DNA of 19,366 nt from an uncultured Collinsella sp. (GTDB lineage: Bacteria > Actinomycetota > Coriobacteriia > Coriobacteriales > Coriobacteriaceae). The DNA lies in contig URNM01000019.1 of assembly GCA_900549185.1 (NCBI GenBank), positions 1 through 19,366 of the forward strand, written 5' to 3'. Position numbers and translations under genes: made by a program. The notes under the pieces were generated by a model. That model saw only the letters and a program-made list of their open reading frames with translations. It did not search any database and was not told the DNA's origin. Below, in pieces: positions 14,475 through 19,366 of the stretch; position 1 is the first letter of the stretch, and every line of letters starts with the position of its first letter.

Positions 14475-14647
14475 GGAGACTCCTTGTTTCATACGAATGC
14501 GGACGGCGGGCATTCGCCACCGTCTGTCAAATCAATCTATCCGCATGAAACATTAAGGACGCATCAAGCCCCTTCTCTCCGTTTTTCGCCCGTCATGAAC
14601 TACTTGGTAGATTGTAAGGCATGTCCCAAACATCTACTAAAGCAAAA

Positions 14648-14682
14648 TCCACCACAAAGGTGCCTGGCCCCTTTGTGGTGGA
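14648..14682 (-). repeat. Family B hairpin copy 4
   Basis: TCCACCACAAAGG (14648-14660) pairs perfectly over 13 bp with 14670-14682 around the loop TGCCTGGCC. It lies about 60 bp downstream of the moaC-mobB stop, behind the hairpin at 14700-14742. Confidence 0.85.
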
Positions 14683-14699
14683 AATGACGTTTGCCCAGA

Positions 14700-14742
14700 T
14701 AAAACCTGCCAAAATAAACCTGTCCCTTTTTGGCAGGTTTTA
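14700..14742 (-). terminator. 15-bp hairpin overlapping the moaC-mobB stop codon; shares the family B loop
   Basis: TAAAACCTGCCAAAA (14700-14714) pairs perfectly with 14728-14742 around a 13-base loop. The stop codon of moaC-mobB (14740-14742) is part of the stem. The minus-strand loop contains AGGGACAGG, matching the GGGNCRGG loop of family B although the stem sequence is unrelated. It probably acts as terminator of the moa operon. Confidence 0.7.
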
Positions 14743-16044
14743 GGCCAGATGGTCTTGGATCAGATCGCAGATGGCCCGGGCGTCGTTGATGTTGATGGCT
14801 CGGGTCGCAAAGCCGGCGTCGAAGGCCTGGCGTGCCAGGGCCTCGTTGCAGGCGAGGGCCAGCGTGTGACCGTCGACCAGGTCGAGCGAGCTCTTGCCGC
14901 GCAGACGGTCGACACCGGATCGCGCGACGACGATGTTATCGAAGCCCTCGGTCTTGTAGCCCTCGATGATCACCACGTCGACATCGTTGTAGCGCGACAG
15001 CAGCTCGCGCGCAGGCATCTCGTCCTCCTCGCGCGTGTCGGCGTACTCCGCCCAGCGCGTGGCGCAGATGAGGCCCACGTGCTTGGATCCGGCCTGGTGA
15101 TGGCGCCAGGTATCCTTAGCGGGTACATCGATATCAAAGCCGTGATGCCCATGATGCTTGAGCGAACCCACGCGCAGGCCGCGGCGGGTGAGCTCGGCGA
15201 TAACCTTCTCGACAAGTGTGGTCTTGCCCGAGTTTTGGTAGCCGATAAACGCGATCGCGGGGACGGCCGGTGCCGGAGCTGCGGGCGCGACGGCGACGGG
15301 TGCGCTCGCGGGCGCGGCACCGTCAGCGGCCACGGCCTCAACAGCAGCGGCCTGGCGTTCGGCACGATCCCATATGCCCGAGCGGCCGCCCTCCTTGTGC
15401 AGCAGGCGCACGTCGACGATCTCCATGCCGCGATCGACCGCCTTGCACATGTCGTAGATGGTCAGACACGCGGCACTCGCGCCGGTCAGGGCCTCCATCT
15501 CGATACCCGTCTTGCCCGTCACGCCGGCCGTGACCAGCACGTGAAAGCCAACCTGCCCGTCCGCGCGCGCCGGCGCCCAGCCCTCGGGCACGTCCTCGGC
15601 CGGCGTCCCCGCCGCAGCGATGGGCGCAATGTCGCACTTGCTCTTGGTAATGAGCAACGGATGGCACATGGGGATGATGTCGCTCGTGCGCTTGATGGCC
15701 ATGATGCCCGCCACGCGCGCGCAGGCAAGCACGTCGCCTTTTTTGGCGCGGTCCTGCAACACCATGGCCTGCGTCTCGGGATGCATGAGGATGGTGCCCT
15801 CGGCGATGGCAATGCGATGGGTCTCGGCCTTGTCGGACACGTCGACCATACGTACCTCGCCCTTGGCGTCCACGTGCGTCAGCTCGTCGCGACGGGCGTC
15901 GCGGGCGGACTCAGTGGCAGCACCGGCAGTCGGCTGCGCGGACGCGTCGGCGTTGCCAGCATTAGCCGCGACTGAGGCTTTGTGGGCAGACATCGCGGCC
16001 CTGCGAGCGGCCTTGGTGGCATCGGCGTACCTGCTCTTGGCCAT
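14740..16044 (-). CDS. MoaC-MobB fusion: cyclic pyranopterin monophosphate synthase joined to a molybdopterin-guanine dinucleotide GTPase-like protein
   Basis: The N-terminal half is MoaC, which converts the MoaA product 3',8-cyclo-GTP to cyclic pyranopterin monophosphate. The C-terminal half is MobB, a P-loop protein that assists guanine dinucleotide attachment to molybdenum cofactor. The start at 16044 (434 residues, MAKSRYADATKAARRA) follows GGAGG with eight-base spacing; those bases are the last codons of moaA. Residues 1-50 are an Ala-rich extension. MoaC (about 54-232) has MVDVSDKAETHRIA, KRTSDIIPMCHPL and GKTGIEMEALTGASAACLTI. An Ala/Pro linker spans about 233-262. MobB (263-434) has the P-loop GYQNSGKTT (268-276), LKHHGHHGFDID and VVIIEGYKTEG. 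Separate genes are the usual arrangement. Confidence 0.93.
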   Translation of the reverse strand: MAKSRYADATKAARRAAMSAHKASVAANAGNADASAQPTAGAATESARDARRDELTHVDAKGEVRMVDVSDKAETHRIAIAEGTILMHPETQAMVLQDRAKKGDVLACARVAGIMAIKRTSDIIPMCHPLLITKSKCDIAPIAAAGTPAEDVPEGWAPARADGQVGFHVLVTAGVTGKTGIEMEALTGASAACLTIYDMCKAVDRGMEIVDVRLLHKEGGRSGIWDRAERQAAAVEAVAADGAAPASAPVAVAPAAPAPAVPAIAFIGYQNSGKTTLVEKVIAELTRRGLRVGSLKHHGHHGFDIDVPAKDTWRHHQAGSKHVGLICATRWAEYADTREEDEMPARELLSRYNDVDVVIIEGYKTEGFDNIVVARSGVDRLRGKSSLDLVDGHTLALACNEALARQAFDAGFATRAININDARAICDLIQDHLA

Positions 16045-16048
16045 ATGA

Positions 16049-17104
16049 TCATCCTCCGATTTGGGACATAAATCGTTGCGTGCCCTCAATTATCGCGTGT
16101 TCCTGCGGTTTGTGGGCCACAGCATCGCGCCAAATCGAAAGTACCTGCATATCATCACCACGGCGCAGCGCCTCACGCACCGAATACTCGGCATCGCTGA
16201 ACAGGCACGGACGCACGTTGCCATCGGCCGTCAGGCGCAGACGGTTGCAATTCGCACAAAAATGGTTGGACATGGCGCTAATGAAGCCAACCGTTCCCGC
16301 CGCGCCCGGAAAGTGCCAATAGCGCGCAGGGCCCGCGCCGGCAGGAGCGTCGTTGATGTCGAGCGGCTCGAGCTCGCCCAGTCCCGTCGCGGCGACCCCG
16401 GCATTGATGCGCGCCCGCAGCTCGTCGCTCGGCACGGTATCGCTCGCGTCCCACAGCTCGGGATTGAGCGCGGGCGCATGCGGGTCCACAGCGCAATGCG
16501 AGCTCGTGCGCTCGTCGCCAATGGGCATGTATTCGATAAAACGCAGGTGGATGGGGCGGTCGACGGTCAGCCGTGCGAGGGCCGCCACATCCTGGTTGAG
16601 CCGTCGCACAACAACGCAGTTGACCTTAACGGGCTCAAAGCCCCAAGCCAGCGCCGCGTCAATGCCGGCCATGGTCTGCTCGAGTCGGCCCAGGCGCGTG
16701 ATCTTTCCAAACAGCGTAGGGTCGAGTGTATCGAGCGAAATGTTGACGCGGTTAAGTCCTGCGTCTTTGAGCTGTGGCGCCAGCTTGGGCAGCAGGGCGC
16801 CGTTGGTGGTAAGCGAGATGTCCTCGATCTGCGGAATCGCGCGGATGTCACGAATGAGCGGGATGATACGGCGGCTGACCAGCGGCTCGCCACCCGTCAG
16901 GCGTACGCGGCGAATGCCCTCCCCCGCCACCAAGCGCACAAAGCGGGCGATCTCCTCGGCGCTGAGCAGCTCGTCGTGCGCGCGGGGTGCCACGCCATCG
17001 ACCGGCATGCAGTAAATGCAGCGGAAATTGCACTTGTCGGTAACGGCAATGCGCAGGTAGTTGATATCGCGGCCAAAGCCGTCATGTTGCACGTGCCCGT
17101 CCAC
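16049..17104 (-). CDS. moaA: GTP 3',8-cyclase (radical SAM), first step of molybdenum cofactor synthesis
   Basis: MoaA converts GTP to 3',8-cyclo-7,8-dihydro-GTP with two [4Fe-4S] clusters. The 351 residues show the radical SAM cluster motif CNFRCIYC (Cys25, Cys29, Cys32), the SAM-binding RLTGGEP (69-74), the LTTNGALL and VNISLDTLD blocks, a GTP-side cluster with Cys283, Cys286 (CANCNRLRLT) and Cys300, and the C-terminal double glycine (SQIGG) needed for catalysis. The start is a GTG at 17104, preceded by GGGAGG with about five-base spacing. It is followed four bases later by the moaC-mobB fusion, whose ribosome binding site lies in the moaA 3' end, so the two are co-translated. Confidence 0.96.
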   Translation of the reverse strand: MDGHVQHDGFGRDINYLRIAVTDKCNFRCIYCMPVDGVAPRAHDELLSAEEIARFVRLVAGEGIRRVRLTGGEPLVSRRIIPLIRDIRAIPQIEDISLTTNGALLPKLAPQLKDAGLNRVNISLDTLDPTLFGKITRLGRLEQTMAGIDAALAWGFEPVKVNCVVVRRLNQDVAALARLTVDRPIHLRFIEYMPIGDERTSSHCAVDPHAPALNPELWDASDTVPSDELRARINAGVAATGLGELEPLDINDAPAGAGPARYWHFPGAAGTVGFISAMSNHFCANCNRLRLTADGNVRPCLFSDAEYSVREALRRGDDMQVLSIWRDAVAHKPQEHAIIEGTQRFMSQIGG

Positions 17105-17144
17105 GCGGCCCTCCCCTCACGCGGCGTTTTATTCTTCGGAAAAC

Positions 17145-17172
17145 ATAATACCTCACGAGAGAATCATGCCGA
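17145..17172 (-). promoter_or_regulatory. Candidate promoter of moaA-moaC-mobB
   Basis: On the minus strand, TCGGCA (17167-17172) and TATTAT (17145-17150) are 16 bp apart, about 41 bp upstream of the moaA GTG. The leader would be about 35 nt, too short for a Moco riboswitch. Inference from sequence only. Confidence 0.4.
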
Positions 17173-17234
17173 CACCCGTACGACAGGACAGGCCGCTTCG
17201 AGCAAAACGGACTTCCCAAGCCCATCCTCAGCGC

Positions 17235-17299
17235 AAACCATCACAACATTCGATGCTTTTCCCATTTTTGGCAAAAAACGTCGAATGTTGTGATGGTTT
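17235..17299 (-). repeat. 65-bp palindromic element, family A copy 3 (inverted orientation)
   Basis: Perfect 19-bp arms (17235-17253 and 17281-17299) are identical to those of copy 1. The 27-base core differs when read forward, but its reverse complement aligns with the core of copies 1 and 2 (shared CGYTTTTYGCCAAAA), so the element lies in the opposite orientation. It begins 38 bp past the stop of the DUF559-like gene. Confidence 0.9.
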
Positions 17300-17337
17300 G
17301 TCTGCCCACGGCACCCCGTAGAAGGACCAAAGCGCCC

Positions 17338-18375
17338 CTAAAGACCGCCGTCCCAGTGCCGAATCACGAATTCTCGCAGGTCGTTCTGACGTTTCTGGAA
17401 CGTTTCGCTTCGGTCGCACTTGAGACCCATAGCGAGCGCGATGGCATTCATCGCCCGATGCAATTGCAGTTGATGGGCAAACTGAGTCCCGGTGAGGACG
17501 ATCATCCTAAAGCCCAGCGCGCTCAGCACGGTCATACGCTCCGCATCCGACGCGCTGCGCTGCTTATCAAGATGGTCCGAGCCGTTGTATTCAATCCCCG
17601 TACCGTTTGCAGGCGCATATACGTCGATCTCGAAATACCCGGCCTTTGCGAGATACTTGAACTCGTTGGGAACATCGACCCGATGGTTGAGCTCGATCTT
17701 GGCGTATCCCAGCCCGCCCTGGGAACGTTTTGCTACGACCATGATTGCGGTGGCCGTCTCCATGGGCGACCGCGCGCCATCGTGCACGCGCCTGAGCACG
17801 GCGGCCGCGCGTATAGCCCCCTGACGAGATCGGTTCTCATTGCAATAAGCAATCAAGTCGGCAACGGTATACCTCTGCCCCATCTCGATATAATCGTCTG
17901 TCGACAGATGATTCAAATGGTATCGGGCGCAGATTTCGTAGCCATATTCCAGCTGCTCGGGCTCACTCATCCACGAACCCGCTTGGACAAAGCACATGGC
18001 CTCATCAACCACTAGAAGGCCCTCTGCCACCTCGATAAGATGGCCTGGAGGTACCGGCGCTCCAAACACGTGGCACCTAAATCCAGCCGGCGTCGAGCGC
18101 TCAAAATCGAAGTTGACGAGCGTATCGATATGATCGAGCTCTTCTCGTGGAATACCAAGAGAAACCAGATGGTCGGCAACGATCCCAACCGCCGTTGAAG
18201 CCCTCAGCCCCTTGGCATCGAGTCCCAATTTGGGCAGGCTCGCGGTCGGTTCCGCCTCGTTAGCAAGCGAGTCCTCATCGTATAGACTGCTTGCTCGCGA
18301 GAGCGACTCGGACGGGCGCGCCACGTTGTGGTACAGCCAGGCAGTCTTATGGGACAGGACGATCGGCAGGTCCAT
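17338..18375 (-). CDS. DUF559-like (Vsr/PD-(D/E)XK-fold) hypothetical protein
   Basis: A 345-residue cytoplasmic protein with no signal or membrane segment. I cannot name a function. The C-terminal part resembles the endonuclease-fold DUF559 proteins common in Actinobacteria, often described with an AbiEi-like N-terminus: GARSPMETATAIMV (200-213), then FEIDVYAPANGTGIEYNGSDH with Asp251, Glu262, Asn264 and His268, then DAERMTVLSALGFRMIVLT (277-295). This is the pattern D...ExDG.xH...R...L..LGwrVlrvt, with Asn in place of the usual Asp. The N-terminal 200 residues are mostly helical and not recognised. The ATG at 18375 has GGAGG four bases upstream. It stands alone, flanked on both sides by 65-bp palindromes of the same subtype (17235 and 18477), which suggests a mobile or duplicated unit. 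Confidence 0.75.
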   Translation of the reverse strand: MDLPIVLSHKTAWLYHNVARPSESLSRASSLYDEDSLANEAEPTASLPKLGLDAKGLRASTAVGIVADHLVSLGIPREELDHIDTLVNFDFERSTPAGFRCHVFGAPVPPGHLIEVAEGLLVVDEAMCFVQAGSWMSEPEQLEYGYEICARYHLNHLSTDDYIEMGQRYTVADLIAYCNENRSRQGAIRAAAVLRRVHDGARSPMETATAIMVVAKRSQGGLGYAKIELNHRVDVPNEFKYLAKAGYFEIDVYAPANGTGIEYNGSDHLDKQRSASDAERMTVLSALGFRMIVLTGTQFAHQLQLHRAMNAIALAMGLKCDRSETFQKRQNDLREFVIRHWDGGL

Positions 18376-18476
18376 GAGCCCTCCAATGGAGTCGGATAAC
18401 CAACCTTATTCCCCTGCTCACGGGTCCGCACACCTTCGTGCGCAAGAAAGCGATTCCACCCGTTCGAGTGGCAGAA

Positions 18477-18541
18477 AAACCATCACAACATTCGATGCTT
18501 TTCCCGATTTTGGCAAAAAACGGCGAATGTTGTGATGGTTT
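18477..18541 (-). repeat. 65-bp palindromic element, family A copy 4 (inverted orientation)
   Basis: The arms AAACCATCACAACATTCGA (18477-18495) and 18523-18541 match, with a single mismatch at the inner end. The core is nearly the same as that of copy 3 and, reverse-complemented, matches copy 1 in 20 of 27 positions. The minus-strand tail is TTTTTCTG, so this copy could act as a terminator for the ABC transporter gene that ends at 18586. Confidence 0.9.
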
Positions 18542-18585
18542 GAGGCGAGGGGCACGGAGGGATCAAAGCATCGTGCTCGAACGGG

Positions 18586-19318
18586 TTAATCCAGCTCTTT
18601 TAAGCCATGCGCCAGCTGCCAGTACTCGCCGTGCTGGGCGAGCAGCTCTTCGTGCGTGCCGCGCTCGATGATGCGGCCGCGTTCGAGGACCATGATGGCG
18701 TCGGCATCGCGGACAGTGGACAGGCGGTGCGCGATCATAAACGTGGTGCGACCGCGCATGATGCGGTCCATACCGCGCTCGATGAGCTTTTCGGTACGCG
18801 TGTCGATGGAACTCGTGGCCTCGTCCAGGATGAGCACCGGCGGATCGGCGACGGCCACGCGCGCGATGGCGAGCAGCTGACGCTGACCCTGCGACAGGTT
18901 GGCGCCGTCGGCCGTGACCGGTGTGTCGTAGCCCCGCGGCAGGCGGCGGATAAACGAATCCGCGCAGGCGGCCTCGGCAGCGGCGCGCACTTCCTCGTCG
19001 GTCGCGTCGAGCTTGCCAAAGCGGATGTTCTGCGCAATGGTGCCGCTAAACAGGTGCGTGTCCTGCAGCACAATGCCGAGCGACCCGCGCAGGCTGGCCT
19101 TGGCAATGTGCTTAACGTCGATGCCGTCGTACGTGATCTCGCCGTCATCGACCTCGTAGAAGCGGTTGATGAGATTGGTAATGGTCGTCTTTCCGGCGCC
19201 CGTCGAGCCCACAAACGCGATCTTTTGCCCCGGCTTGGCAAACAGGTTGAGGTCCGTGAGCACGCGGGTGCCCGGCACGTAGGAAAAATCCACGGCATGG
19301 AAGCGCACGTCTCCGGCA
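18586..19318 (-). CDS. ABC exporter, C-terminal nucleotide-binding domain (5' part missing)
   Basis: The ATPase domain of an ABC exporter half-transporter, of the type with membrane and ATPase domains on one chain (MsbA/multidrug family); the N-terminal membrane domain lies beyond the contig end. About 243 genuine residues begin AGDVRFHAVDFSYVPGTRVL. Walker A is GSTGAGKTT, the Q-loop VLQDTHLFSGTIAQNI, the signature LSQGQ (first Gly of LSGGQ is Gln), Walker B VLILDEATSSID and the H-loop AHRLS. The C-terminus GEYWQLAHGLKELD is typical of exporters acting as heterodimers. The upstream residues MGSEMCIRDS that an automatic caller would add are encoded by Nextera adapter sequence and are false. 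Substrate unknown. Confidence 0.95.
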
Positions 19319-19366
19319 CTGTCTCTTATACACATCTCCGAGCCCACGAGACACTGAGCGATCTCG
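19319..19366. other. Illumina Nextera adapter contamination at the contig end
   Basis: Bases 19319-19337 are the 19-base Tn5 mosaic end (CTGTCTCTTATACACATCT). Bases 19338-19352 are the Nextera read-2 adapter (CCGAGCCCACGAGAC). Bases 19353-19360 (ACTGAGCG) sit where the i7 index belongs, and 19361-19366 (ATCTCG) is the start of the P7 segment. This is library sequence, not genome. Confidence 0.98.

Noticed and set aside
17105..17234. Molybdenum cofactor riboswitch upstream of moaA
   Set aside because: The predicted leader is only about 35 nt and I find no structured Moco-type element.
3150..18541. CRISPR array suggested by recurrent palindromes
   Set aside because: Copies are kilobases apart, not regularly spaced, and no cas genes are present.

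Overview
The window is about 60% G+C, and every protein-coding gene I accept lies on the minus strand. The gatC-gatA-gatB order, the LPXTG pilus locus with a class C sortase, the high G+C and a large actinobacterial-type DUF559-like protein together suggest a Gram-positive Coriobacteriia, most likely a Collinsella-like gut bacterium. This is an inference; there is no rRNA or marker search behind it. The last 48 bases (19319-19366) are not genomic. They are Illumina Nextera read-through (transposon end, adapter, an 8-base index and the start of P7), so the window is the end of an assembled Illumina contig.

Read in the direction of transcription (high to low coordinates), the window starts with the C-terminal half of an ABC exporter ATPase (18586-19318). 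Next come a DUF559-like hypothetical protein (17338-18375), a molybdenum-cofactor pair moaA and moaC-mobB fusion (14740-17104), an MFS permease (13188-14474) and a Cof-type HAD phosphatase (12149-12970). After an AT-rich spacer of about 450 bp comes a sortase-assembled pilus locus: a large beta-helix tip adhesin (8360-11644), a minor pilin (6703-8367), a backbone pilin (4933-6594), a tiny membrane-protein ORF (4474-4626) and a class C sortase (3273-4211). Last is the gatCAB operon for Glu-tRNA(Gln)/Asp-tRNA(Asn) amidotransferase (1-2926), with gatB cut by the window edge.

The most interesting gene is the tip adhesin. Its signal peptide is separated from the rest of the protein by a frameshift at a run of seven G (coding strand). 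Six or nine G would restore the frame, so the gene may be phase-variable and OFF here. A second one-base frameshift lies in the last pilin domain, just before the LPLSG anchor. The two shifts cancel arithmetically, but the sequence as given cannot make an exported, anchored adhesin.

The intergenic spaces carry two families of dispersed palindromes, placed just downstream of gene 3' ends. Family A is exactly 65 bp in all four copies (3150, 13123, 17235, 18477), with 19-base arms and a 27-base asymmetric core. Two copies lie in one orientation and bracket the sortase-to-HAD region; the other two lie in the opposite orientation and bracket only the DUF559-like gene. Family B is a hairpin of about 35 bp (3225, 12103, 13062, 14648) with a conserved loop. 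That loop also appears in a hairpin with a quite different stem at 14700. These repeats, together with the possible phase switch, are the best candidates here for something undescribed.
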